Source of the DNA: Hypericum androsaemum
Lineage: Eukaryota; Streptophyta; Magnoliopsida; Malpighiales; Hypericaceae
Direction: 5' to 3'
Length of the DNA: 64,000 bases
Assembly: GCA_963995505.1 (NCBI GenBank)
Contig: OZ023186.1
Span: forward strand, 14,701,570 to 14,765,569
The position numbers and the translations under genes are program-made. The notes below the pieces were generated by a model that worked only from the letters and a program-made list of their open reading frames with translations, did not search any database and was not told where the DNA came from. Positions 33,999-44,726 of this stretch are shown piece after piece (position 1 is the first letter of the stretch; every line of letters starts with the position of its first letter).

Positions 33999-35440
33999 AT
34001 GCGCTCAACTCGCTCAACGCACCACATTCCGATCGGAGTAGACATTGACATTGGATACTTGGAAAGGGTATTGCGACAAGAGAGAAGGACACAAGCAAGG
34101 ATGAATCAACAACCTCATGTGCAAGAAGCTCCACAAAGAGCTCCGCAAGCCGATGCGCAAGGAGTTGGAGTTCCTCGAAGGTCTCTCATGGACTATGCTA
34201 GGCCCACCTTGAGAGGGGCAATGTCTGGAGTTCCTAGGCCTGCTATTCAACCTAACACCTTTGAGATCAAGCCAGCGGTGATTCACATGCTCCAAGCTTC
34301 GGTCCAATTCTATGGATTACCGAATGAAGATCCCAACGACCATATTGCTAATTTTCTGGAGATAGCCGACACCTTCAAGCACAATGGAGCTACCGACGAT
34401 GCTGTGAAGCTGAGGTTGTTCCCATTTACCTTGAAGGACAAAGCAAAGATATGGTATAAGGATCTGGTTGGGACAATAATTACGACATGGGAAGAGCTAG
34501 CTAATGCCTTCCTTGACAAGTATTTTTCCTTCTCCAACACAAATAGACTTGTGAAGGACATTAACAACTTCCAATAATTCGAGAATGAGTCGTTGAGTAA
34601 AGATTGGGAGAGATTCAAGAGATTATAAAGAAGTTGTCCACACCACAATATATCAGAGGAGTCTTTACTCCAAACTTTTTACTTTGGTCTTGGACCCTCT
34701 ACAAGGGGGACGGTTGATGCTGCCTCTAATGGATCTTTTTTGAGAAGAGAGAGAGATGATGCCTACCACATCGTGGAAGAATTAGCAGCTACAAACATCC
34801 TTATGGCAAATGAGAGAGGAAGACAACCTATTAGCCAGCAAAAGGGAGTGATTGATGTTGATGTTGCCTCCTCTATTCAAGCCCAATTGGCATTGTTGGC
34901 AAGAAAAGTGAACGATCTTAGCTTGAATAAAACCAATGCGGCTGCCGTAAGGACGACTTGTGAAGCGTGTGGAAATGTTGGCCACGAGATGCAAGAATGT
35001 GCTATGATGAACACGAAAGTAGAGCAAGCACACTTTGTTGGTGGCCAAGGCCAAGGCTAAGGTCAAGGGGCAAATAGGATGGGAAATAACCCCTACTCCT
35101 CCACGTACAATCCGGGGTGGAGAAATCACCCAAATTTCTCTTGGAAGGGAGGAAATAGTGGCGAAAATATGGCGATGGTCCCTGATAAAGGACCTCCTCT
35201 TCGGTATCAACCTCAAGGGCCCCCTCCGGGTTTTCAGCCACGTGCGTTCTTGATAGATAGAATGGGCGCTATGGAGGAGAAGTTTAAGAAGATGGATAAG
35301 TTTATGCACGAAGTTGGAGGTGAGGTTAGCCAACAAAGCCAAATTTTGGCAGCCATACAACGTGCACGGCAGAACAACTTAGAGCAAATTCTCAAGGGAC
35401 AAGCTACCGCGATGCATAATATGGAGACTCAACTTTGAGA
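33999..35440 (+). pseudogene. Athila-type gag (capsid and nucleocapsid), four premature stops
   Basis: The ATG at 33999 begins MRSTRSTHHIPIG. The retrotransposon gag domain follows with LRLFPFTLKDKAKIWYKDL and TWEELANAFLDKYF, then a zinc knuckle CEACGNVGHEMQEC near 34960-35000. The reading frame is continuous with pol but stops fall at 34575 (TAA), 34626 (TAA), 35058 (TAA) and 35436 (TGA). At least two look like CAA to TAA or CGA to TGA changes. Gag would build the virus-like particle. Confidence 0.9.
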
Positions 35441-35513
35441 AATTGCAAAGGCGAGTTCCCATAGAGCTTCCGGCTCCCTGCCAAGCTCCACAGAAACAAA
35501 TCCTCGAGAAAAT

Positions 35514-38500
35514 GTGAATGCAATTTCTTTAAGGAGTGGTAAGGAAATAGCTTCTCAAGAGGCAACCCGGAAGAACAATGACAATCCTATGGAAGCCAAT
35601 GAGGAGGAGAAAGAAGTAGAGGTAGAGAGAGAGAGAAGTCCACCAGATGAGAGTGCTGAAGAAGAAGTCTACGTGCCATCACCACCTAAAGCTCCTCGAC
35701 TACCATTCCCTCAAAGAGTAAAGAAGAAGAATGTGATGGATGACAAGTTTATTGGCTTCATGGAGAAGATGAAGAACATCCAGATCAGTGTTTCTTTTCT
35801 TGAGATGTTGGATCAATTGTCGCAATACTCGAAATTTCTCGAGGAACTCATCACTAAAAAGAGGAAGTGGGAGGATGGGCAGACAGTGGCTCTAATGACT
35901 AACTGTAGTTCTCTTGTCTCCCAGAATCTTCCAACAAAGTTGAAAGATCCTGGGAGCTTCACTATCCCCTGTCTTGTTGGTGATGTGGAGTTTCCAAAGT
36001 GTTTGTGTGACTTAGGCGCAAGTATCAACTTGATGCCTTTGTCTATCTTTCGGAAACTAGGCTTAAGTGAGGTGAAAGGAACATCGATGCTACTCCAATT
36101 GGCGGACCAAACCATAAAGAAGCCATTTGGGATCATGGAGGATGTCCTGGTAAAGGTTGATAAATTTATCTTCCCAGTGGACTTTGTGGTGCTAGACTTT
36201 GTCGAGGATAAAAGTTGTCCATTAATTCTTGGACGACCTTTCCTTAACACAGCCCATACTTATATTGATGTGCATGGTGGAAGATTGATCCTTCGAGTAG
36301 GAGACGAAGAGGTGATGTTTAAGATGTCTGATGTAATGCGTCACCCTCTTGATGAGGGCACGTGCATGAAGATTGATCTGGTGGAGGGATGCGTCCATGA
36401 TTTTGGCAAGGAGATCGTGGCAAGTATTGAGGATAAGATTCTTGAAGAGCAAGAAGTGGACAACTGTGAAGATTTTGAGGATAAAGATGGGAAGAAAAGT
36501 CTCCATGAGGATTTGGAGGTTAACTTGAAGTATCGAACTCCACCATCTATTGTTAAGGCTCCAAAGTTGGAGTTAAAAGAATTACCCTCGCATTTGAGGT
36601 ATGCGTTCTTGAAGGATGGAGGGAGACTCCCTATTATCATCTCCAACAAGCTTTCCAAGGAGCAAGAGGAGAAAGTGCTGAAAATTGTGAACAACTGGAT
36701 CAAGGCCATGGCTTGGCAAATATCCGATATCAAGGGGATAAGTCCTGAAATTGTGATGCATCATATTCACATGGAAGAGGGAGCAAAACCGAGGGTGGAT
36801 CGGCAAAGAAGATTGAATCCCAACATGAAAGATGTGGTAAAGAAAGATGTGATTAAGCTGCTAGAGGCTGGGATTATTTACCCCATCTCCGATAGTGAAT
36901 GGGTTAGCCCGATCCACTGTGTCCCGAAAAAGGGAGGAATGACTGTTGTGATCAATGATGAGGGCGAGCTCATTTCCACAAGGACGGTGATAGGATGGCG
37001 AGTGTGCGTTGTCTATCGGAAGTTGAATGATGCCACACGTAAGGATCATTTTCCTCTGCCATTTATTGATCAAATGTTGGAGAGAATTTTAGGGTATTCT
37101 CACTATTGCTTTTTGGATGGGTACTCGGGCTATAACCAAATTGCAATATACCCAAGAGATCAAGAGAAGACCTCTTTCACTTGTCCTTTTTGTATTTTTG
37201 CCTACCGACGAATGCCTTTTGGATTGAATTGTGCTCCCGCAATATTCCAACGATGCATGGAGGCTATCTTTTGGGAAATGAATGAGAAGATTATGGAGAT
37301 CTTCATGGATGATTTCTCGGTGTTCAGAGAATCCTTTGATAGTTGCTTGGCCAATTTGGACAGAGTATTGGAGAGATGTGAAGAGAAGAACCTTGTTCTA
37401 AATTGGGAGAAGTGCCATTTCATGGTGGATGAGGGGATCATTCTTGGGCATAAGATCTCCAAAGCTGGTATTGAAGTTGACAGAGCTAAGACAGAAGCAA
37501 TAGAGAAGATGGGAGCACCGACTTTGGTCAAGGGAGTGAGAGCCTTTCTTGGCCATGCAGGATTTTACCGAAGATTCATCAAGAATTTCTCCCTTATAGC
37601 AAAGCCGCTCACCAATTTGCTGGTTAAGGCGGTGCCTTTCAATTTTGATGAGCCATGTCTGCAAGCATTTGATTCTCTGAAGAGAGCTCTTATCACTACT
37701 CTAGTTATCTCCTCTCCTGACTGGGAGTTACCGTTTGAAATAATGTGTGATACAAGCGACATTGCTTTGGGATGTGTGCTAGGTCAAAAGAAAGGGAGAA
37801 AGCTTCATGTCATCTACTATGCTAGTAAAGTGTTGGCGGGCGCCCAGCTTAACTACACAACCACAGAGAAGGAGATGTTGGCTGTTGTATACGCTTGTGA
37901 CAAATTTCAGCCATACCTACTTGGGTCGAAGGTGATCATCTACACTGACATGCAGCCTTGAGGTATTTATTCTCTAAAAATGATGCCAAGCCTAGACTCA
38001 TGCGCTGGATTTTATTGCTCCAAGAATTTGACTTATCCATCAAGGATAAGAAAGGCTGTGAAAATGTTGTCGCGGATCATCTCTCTCGGCTAGAACATAG
38101 CGAAGGAATGGAGACTCATGGTGAGATTCAAGAAGAGTTTCCAGATGAAGCTTTGATGATGGTGAATCATGTGGGGGTACCATGGTATGCTGATTTTGCC
38201 AACTTCTTTGTTGGCGACATTATTCCATCTGATTTGAGTTATCCCCAATGAAAGAAATTTCTAAGGGATGTTCAGCTATTTCTGTGGGATGAGCCTTATC
38301 TCTTTAAGAGTTTTAGCGATGGAGTGCTTCGACGTTGCATTGCGGATGATGAAGTGATGACTATTCTGGAGCAATGTCATAGTACCCCGTACGCCGATTA
38401 TTATGGAGCAACCAGGACCGCATCGCGAGTCTTTGAATGTGGGTTTTATTGGCCTAACATTTTCAAGGATGCCTGTGATTTTGTTGCTCATTGCGATCGA

Positions 38501-39469
38501 TGCCAAAGGACCGGCAACATTTCAAAGAGGAATGAGATGCCTCTCTCTGGAATTCTTGAAGTGGAGCTCTTCGATGTTTGGGGCTTGGATTTCATGGGAC
38601 CTTTCCCAACCTCTCATGGCAACAAATATATCTTGGTGGGAGTGGACTACGTGTCAAAGTGGGTGGAAGCTTGGGCATCACCCACAAATGATGCTAAGGT
38701 GGTCATTCGCTTTATCAAAAAGCGCTTCTCTAGATTTGGAGTGCCAAGGGCAATCATCAGCGATGGCGGTTCGCACTTTTGCAACCAACCATTTGGGATC
38801 CTATTGAAGAGGTATGGAGTCACTCACAAGGTGGCTACACCTTATCGCCCCCAGACAAGTGGCCAAGTAGAGCTCTCCAACAGAGAACTCAAGAAGATCC
38901 TTGAGAAAATGGTAGGGGGAGCAAGGAAAGATTGGGCCAACAAGCTTGATGATGCTTTATGGGCTTACAGGACGGCATTCAAAACACTAATCGGGATGTC
39001 GCCTTACAAGCTTGTCTATGGAAAGGCTTGCCACCTCCCCGTCGAGCTAAAGCATCGAGCATTTTGGGCAATCAAGACCCTCAACTACGATTACAAAAAG
39101 GCCGGTGAACGAAGGGTATTACAACTTGAAGAGTTGGACGAAATTTGGGACATGGCGTTCGAGAGCTCTAGACTCTACAAGGCAAGTACGAAGAGGAGAC
39201 ATGATGCCCATATTGTCAAGAAAGAGTTCAAGGAGGGCCAACAAGTTTTGCTTTACAACTCCTGATTGAGACTATTCCCAGGAAAACTCAAGTCGAAGTG
39301 GAGTGGCCCATTCAAAATTGCGAGGGTTTTCCCATTCGGAGCCCTCGAGTTAGAAGGAAAAGATGGAGGAATTTTTAAGGTGAATGGCCAAAGGTGCAAG
39401 ATTTACCTTGGTAGAGATATTGAAAGAAGTTCGGAGGTGCAACCTGTGACTTCACCCTCCAATGAATGA
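35514..39469 (+). pseudogene. Athila-type pol: protease, RT, RNase H, integrase (frameshift and stops)
   Basis: An 815-codon frame (35514-37961) holds the aspartic protease motif CDLGASINLMPLSIF (about 36000), RT with the active-site box FMDDF (about 37302-37316) and RNase H (CDTSDIALGCVLGQ, TTTEKEMLAVVYA). A single-base frameshift near 37948 moves the frame; the rest of RNase H (VVADHLSRL) and integrase continue from 37958 to 39469. Integrase shows the H-H-C-C finger ending [11 protein letters not shown] and a D-D-E core ([26 protein letters not shown]). Further in-frame stops lie at 38249 and 39263. The domains are well preserved otherwise, so the element was probably active before these changes. 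Confidence 0.93.
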
Positions 39470-39764
39470 AAAAGGGAAGGAAAGTCAAGCTAACGACTAT
39501 AACTTAGCATGTTTTTGTATTGTCTTTATATTGTCATAGTCTTTATGTGTGTGTTTCTTTATGTTTGTTCTTATTCTTGTATGATTTTGTAGTGTTAGTT
39601 TCATGCTTATGGGATCTCTTGCATTTTTGAAGGGGATTTGGACGGTTGGATGATCAACAAGGCACACAGGGGCGTAGCCCCCGTCCCAAATTGGGATCGA
39701 CCTGGAATCGGTATGCGTTGGAATCGGTACGAGAGGCCACGGGACTCATCTACGGCTTTGGAAA
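39470..39764 (+). other. Spacer between integrase and the palindrome cluster
   Basis: T-rich non-coding sequence following the pol stop. No conserved domain is seen. Confidence 0.6.
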
Positions 39765-40042
39765 AACTTGCGACCGCAACTCAACTTACGATCGCAAGTC
39801 CTCAAGAGTTACAGAAAGTCCCCGAATCGACCCAACTTGCAATCGCAACTTGACTTGCGATCGCAAGTCCTTCATAGTCACAGACGGGAATCAGAAATGA
39901 CCCAACTTGCGATCGCAAGTCCTTCATAGTCACAGACGGGAATCAAAATAACCCGACTTGCGATCGCAACTCAAGTTGCGATCGCAAGTCCTCAAGCCCG
40001 ACAGTTCTTATATAAAAGGAGGACAACCTGCGGTCGCAAGTC
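39765..40042 (+). repeat. Array of about eight GCGATCGC-centred palindromes upstream of the third ORF
   Basis: Perfect or near-perfect copies of the 16-bp palindrome acttgcgatcgcaagt occur roughly eight times. The cluster includes a tandem duplication of about 52 bp with ccttcatagtcacagacggg spacers (39863-39950) and an adjacent pair cgatcgcaactcaagttgcgatcg (given here as two motifs, 39961-39971 and 39972-39988). The array directly precedes a TATA box. It may be a binding-site cluster; it is not a CRISPR array because spacers are repeated and irregular. Confidence 0.88.
40008..40019 (+). promoter_or_regulatory. Candidate internal TATA box upstream of the third Athila-type ORF
   Basis: ttatataaaagg lies immediately after the palindrome array and about 430 bp before the ORF3 ATG. 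Its form and its position upstream of a leader-like C-rich stretch suggest an internal promoter giving a separate ORF3 transcript. This is inference from position and motif only. Confidence 0.5.
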
Positions 40043-40445
40043 TTTTCACACACCCGCCGGCAAAGAAAAGTAAAGAAGAGCCCGACCACCTCTACCACCC
40101 GACCACCTTTACCACCCGACGACCTCAAATCTCGACGACCCAATCCTCCTCCATCTCCGTCCATCCATCTTCCACCTTCTCGGACCACCATCGAAGTCAA
40201 AAATGCCTCCACATCCAAAGAGGTGAAAACCTTAATTTTTCTTCCTTGCTAGATTTTGGCTCAACGGAGCTCCGACGACTCGAACCATTTTGGGGGAGGT
40301 TGATCGGGACGGCGAGGCCTTCACTCCGACGTCACGACCACCGTCGACCACCGTCCGGCCACAGTCCGGCCACCGTCTGGCCACTTTCTGGTCACTGACC
40401 TTGCTTGTTCACCACCATTTTTTCGCCTCCTCCGCGACTCGCACT

Positions 40446-41693
40446 ATGACGGATGACGCTAGCTCGAGCAACAAGGGTAGGACGAAGATCCCTGCTTCAA
40501 AGAAAAGGAAGGCACCTCAACCAACTCGGTCCCCTTCCCCGCCAGCATCGCCAAGTCCCGAAGCCGCTGATCCACAGGATGACATCTCCTTTCCCCTCCA
40601 CCACGACTGGGAGCGTGACAGGTTCTCTCAACTTGTGGGTTTTAAATTCCATACTTATAGTGTGATTAATTGGACGGACATGCACATTTTGGAGATAGAT
40701 GAGAAACTTTGCACTGCTTTACAGTCGCTGGGTTGGGAATATTTTGCGGACCATCCTGTTCCTGCACATGTTGGGTTGATGACTGAGTTCTATTCTACTT
40801 TGCGCATTGCTAACAACAAGACATCATTTAAGGCGCGCTTGTTTGGCAAACCGTTAACGGTTACTGAACAAGTACTGGTTGACATGCTGAACATTAAGCC
40901 AGGTGGGGGTCCAATAGATTTTGATACCGATGGGGAAGCGGATAGGGCTTGGCACTCCCTCACGGGTTTTCCCGAATATACGGCTGGCCAAGCCCCTTCT
41001 GCCCTCATTCGTGCCCTGCATATGTCTATGCTGCATCGGTTCATGTGTAAGACATTCACTGGTACTAATGAGGAGAGTCGTGTGAATCGTACGCAGTTGT
41101 ACATCATGTACTGCATTCGTCGAAGGACTGCATTCAGCACATTCAACCTGATTTTGGAGGTGTTCAGGAAGATTATCACCGGTCACCGAACTTTGGTGTT
41201 TCTTGGTCACATTGTCACCCGCATTGCGGAGTATTTCTTTCCTGATGATCTTGCCGATTTCGCGGGCTCCTCTCGGGCCCCAGATGAGATCGGGATTCCA
41301 CTACTCAACTCTTGTCGCCTCATCTCCAAAATGAAGAGGAATGGCCAGGAGGTGGTAACCTTTAGGGCCTGGGAGGACCGCGACCAAGTGAAGAAACAAC
41401 AACAACAACAACAAGAACCGGTGCACCTCCCGGGGTACCAAGCTGACTTGATAGACCTCTCAGACCGCATTGCCAGTTTGGAGGTTCGTGTGACCGACAT
41501 GGCTGCTACAAATGAGGCCCACTGGGCAAGACAACATGAGCAGAATGCTCGTATAGAGGCAGCCCACCAAGCACAAGTTGCAGCCCAGCAAGAGTACTAT
41601 ACAAGGATGGAGGCAGCCCAACAAGCACAGTTCGAATGGATGCGCACCCATTTCACTCACCCAACACCTCCACCTCCTCCTCCGCACGGCTGA
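40446..41693 (+). CDS. Third (env-position) ORF of the Athila-type element
   Basis: The ATG at 40446 (MTDDASSSNKG) opens 415 intact codons in the position where Athila/Calypso elements carry an extra gene. The N-terminus is Ser/Pro/Lys-rich. The middle (about residues 60-290) resembles the plant ATHILA ORF-1 / putative plant transposon domain, with FSQLVGFKFHTYSVINW, TEQVLVDMLNI and an RRTAFSTFNLILEVF segment. The C-terminus is a Gln/Ala-rich coiled coil (DLSDRIASLEVRVTDM onward) ending in a poly-Pro tail. No signal peptide or clear transmembrane anchor is visible, so calling it an envelope protein is not supported. The frame extends upstream to 40290 only with a non-family leader. It is the longest intact ORF of the element. 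Confidence 0.8.
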   Translation: MTDDASSSNKGRTKIPASKKRKAPQPTRSPSPPASPSPEAADPQDDISFPLHHDWERDRFSQLVGFKFHTYSVINWTDMHILEIDEKLCTALQSLGWEYFADHPVPAHVGLMTEFYSTLRIANNKTSFKARLFGKPLTVTEQVLVDMLNIKPGGGPIDFDTDGEADRAWHSLTGFPEYTAGQAPSALIRALHMSMLHRFMCKTFTGTNEESRVNRTQLYIMYCIRRRTAFSTFNLILEVFRKIITGHRTLVFLGHIVTRIAEYFFPDDLADFAGSSRAPDEIGIPLLNSCRLISKMKRNGQEVVTFRAWEDRDQVKKQQQQQQEPVHLPGYQADLIDLSDRIASLEVRVTDMAATNEAHWARQHEQNARIEAAHQAQVAAQQEYYTRMEAAQQAQFEWMRTHFTHPTPPPPPPHG

Positions 41694-41856
41694 TTAGGGA
41701 GCACTCTTTTGCCCCTCTTCATTTCATGGTGGTGTTTTGTCTTTGTGCATGTCTATGTTCTTTTGTTGTTTTTGCTTCGTTCTTTTTATTCATCTTGTGG
41801 TGCTGCGTGTGTTTTTATTGTCATTATTCCTTTGACACTTTGAGGACAATGTGTCT

Positions 41857-41873
41857 TTCAAGTGTGGGGGAGG
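41857..41873 (+). other. Internal polypurine-tract-like motif
   Basis: ttcaagtgtgggggagg preceded by ttgaggacaa (41840-41849) duplicates the arrangement at the true polypurine tract 1.4 kb downstream. It lies after ORF3 and could act as a second plus-strand primer. Confidence 0.65.
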
Positions 41874-43256
41874 TTTCCACTTAAGTGGAGCCATTTGTTT
41901 TGTTTGGCATTGATTTGGCATGAATTTTCAAAATTTGACCCCCTTCAAAATTATTTAACTTTTGTTAGAAGCCTACTACACACCTAGTTAGGAAATGAAC
42001 TCGAGCACAAGGCCTAAGAACTTGTAGAAACTTCACCCTCGGTTGTTTAGACTAGTGGTCTCATTATGTAGATTAGACTAGAGGGTTGATGAGTGACCTT
42101 GTGAGAAACTTTTGAGCCGAAGGAGGAGACAACCGTCTTCATTTATTCATGAGGTGCCTACATGAGTTCGGTTGATCGAGGTATCCTACTAGTACTTGAC
42201 ATGGTCTTGGTTGTGTGGCGTTAGTGAATGACGGGGGCTAATCCTTTGAAATTGAGCCTAGAGCTTTAGAGCCAAGAACCTTTATATCGATTGCTTTAAC
42301 CCATTGAGCCTAGCCATTCATTGATCATATTATATGTATACCAACTTTAAGCCTTATATCCACCATCCTCCCGACCTTTGGTCATCCGATCCGAGGACAC
42401 ATAAGTTTATATTTTTTTTGGGAAATGATATGTATTGGGTTTAGTTGGTAGCTTAGTGTTCATCTGGGTTAATTTATTGGGTATTTGGGTAGTTGAGAGG
42501 CCATACAAAGAAGCTGAGTTTTTGCCTAGAAAATGCCAAGTTTGTGTTTGTAGAAAGAAAAAAAAAGAAAAAAAAAGAAAAAAAAGAAGGAATAGAAGAA
42601 AAGAAAAAAAAGAAGAAAAAAGAAAGAAAGAAAGGAAAGTGAAGGTTGAATAAGGCTTTAATAATTGGCATAACTCGTGCTACGCGGTCTTAGGAAATGG
42701 GTGAATGTTGGGGAGTGTGTTTGAATTATCTATGGTGAGGATGTTTAGAATAGACGAGTGACTAGTTTGCTTTTGTAACATGTCCTCGGATTGGGTGGTT
42801 TAACTACTATCCAATATATTATCTCACCAATACCTTAGCCCCATTATAACCCGATTGAAAGCTCCCTGTTCACGAGCAACCACACGACTTTGAGACACTG
42901 TTGAGTAGGACGTAGGATATTTTGAAAGACATCGGTCATGTACGCGAGAGATAGGAAGTTGGCTACTTACAAATCGTGAGTTAAAAATTTCTGAACCTCT
43001 GAGTGGTTAACCTTCTTGTGTCTTTTACATAGTGATAACACTTGTTTAAACCACCGAGTGGTGAGGTATCTACCGGGTCTTACTCTTTGTGTTTGGGTTG
43101 ATGAACTAGCTAGGTAGTGGGGTGGTCTTTTGATGCAAGTTTGAGATTTTGAGGGGAGTTAAATTGTGAATTTATCATGCCTAGTCTTGTCCTTATCATG
43201 TTTTCTTTCTTATGTGATTGTGATTGTATGAGTATTGCTTGAGGACAAGCAATGAT
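41874..43256 (+). other. Athila-type 3' non-coding region
   Basis: No ORF is supported. The region contains an A-rich purine microsatellite (42551-42640, runs of aaaaag and gaaaga). Such long non-coding stretches between the last ORF and the LTR are usual in Athila-group elements. Confidence 0.7.
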
Positions 43257-43271
43257 TCAAGTGTGGGGGTG
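43257..43271 (+). other. Polypurine tract before the 3' LTR
   Basis: ttcaagtgtgggggtg abuts the LTR start TGATGAG at 43272, as required for plus-strand priming. It is preceded by ttgaggacaa at 43239-43248. Confidence 0.85.
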
Positions 43272-44726
43272 TGATGAGTGTAAAAACACTCATCTTTTGT
43301 GTTTATTTTAGAGTAGATTTAACGTTGTTTCTATTGCTTTTGTTTGTTCTTCATTGTCGTAATGTCATTTATCGTGCATTATTTGTTTTAGTGTAGTCTT
43401 ATATTTTTGTTGTGTTTTCTTCATGCGAGGACATTTGGTGAGGTGAAGTGGAGGAAGTGAAGTCACCTTGGGTCATCGTATGCGATTTGATTTGCCGGGA
43501 GGAAGGACGCTTAATCGAGACCTCGAAGACGTGGGCGAGGTGGACCTCTTATGACTCCAATGCTGATAACTTTCTCATTCGAAGTCCGATGGAGACCAGT
43601 GAGATGGTTCTGGAAAGAAGACATCCGGGGCTACAACTTTTTCTATAATGGTCTTCTTCAAATTCGGAGTCTAAGAGGGGAGAACGCTAGATTCAATGTC
43701 ATGGTCCAATTCTGTCAAGATTTCATCACAAGTGGGCCGAATTTGAAGACTTGTTTTGGGCCCATTTTGGGCTTTAATTATAATTTCGTGGCTGAGACAT
43801 TTTGGGGGGAAAAATCTTGTATAAAAACCTTTGCTTGGCTTTCCTTTAGAGACACGTTAGATATTTTGGTAACAACTCTCCACTAACTCTTAGATTTGGA
43901 AGAAAACTTGGTGAACCTTGGAAAGGATTTTGTAAGAAAACGTGAAGGAAGAAGGAAGGAGGATATTGAGGAAGCTTTGAAGATCATCTTGAGCTTTCTC
44001 TTACTCCCTCTTTTGTTCATGTTTTGCTTGCATAGTTTAATGAATATGTTGAGCTATTTCTTGGATATGTGTGAGTAGTTGATTAGTGAGTTTGGTGCCT
44101 TGATGGCACCTACTTAGCCAATGGTTTAGGGAGTTAACATGCCTAGGTATGTGTACTAGTTAATGAGTTTAATGCTTAATCTCGTTTGATCACCTTGATT
44201 ATGAACTTGGTTAATGTTAATCGTCGAGAGGGGTTAGGATTAACGGACTATTTAACTCGTTGAGTAGAAACCTATTGATGAGAGATCACCTTAGGTGACT
44301 AGTTGTCCAAAGGATGGTGATTATAGTTGGTGAATTAGTTAGATTAGATGGCTAATTTATCGCGAGAGCGTGGTTAGTTCATCTAAGTCTAGTTAAGAAT
44401 CGATTTTGACTAATTTATCGCGAGAGCGTTGATTAGTTGCCTTCGAAACATCCGGACCATATCATGAACTTAATAGACCCCATAAGCCATTTGGTTATTT
44501 AGGTTGTCATTGGTACCAAGCTCACTCTTGTTTTAAGTGTTTAAGCCATCACCTTGTTTAGTTGCGATTTTATTTCAAGTAGCATATTGTGTTTGGAATT
44601 GACAACTCCATTTCTTATAGTCCTAAACTAGTGGTAAAGTCAAGTTTGCGGCCTAGCTTAGTCCTTGTGGAACGACAATCCCTTACTTACTCATTATTGC
44701 AAGAGGGGTGAAAATCCTTCCTTTCA
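43272..44726 (+). repeat. 3' LTR of the Athila-type element
   Basis: It matches the 5' LTR over its full length with about 3 percent differences by eye, ends ...CTTCCTTTCA, and abuts LINE ORF1 sequence at 44727. It retains the terminal gatgagtgt / acactcatc inverted repeat. Confidence 0.93.

Larger units (their letters stand above)
32404..44726 (+). mobile_element. Athila-type Ty3/gypsy LTR retrotransposon, 12.3 kb, complete ends
   Basis: Two LTRs of 1453 and 1455 bp flank gag-pol in gypsy order (PR-RT-RH-INT) and a third ORF. The primer site is TGGCGCCGTTGCCGGGG, the tRNA-Asp type used by Athila/Calypso elements, and a polypurine tract lies beside the 3' LTR. By eye the LTRs differ at roughly 45-50 positions, about 3 percent, so the insertion is not very recent. 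It sits inside ORF1 of the minus-strand LINE. Flanking 5-mers cgggt and ccagt are each one step from ccggt, a plausible worn target duplication. Confidence 0.93.

Noticed and set aside
39765..40042. CRISPR-like array
   Set aside because: Plant nuclear context, repeats are palindromes at irregular spacing and the spacers repeat as well; no cas genes.
39765..40042. GCGATCGC resembling the cyanobacterial HIP1 octamer, hinting at organelle or bacterial DNA
   Set aside because: It is confined to one retrotransposon whose other domains are plant nuclear; coincidence of palindrome.
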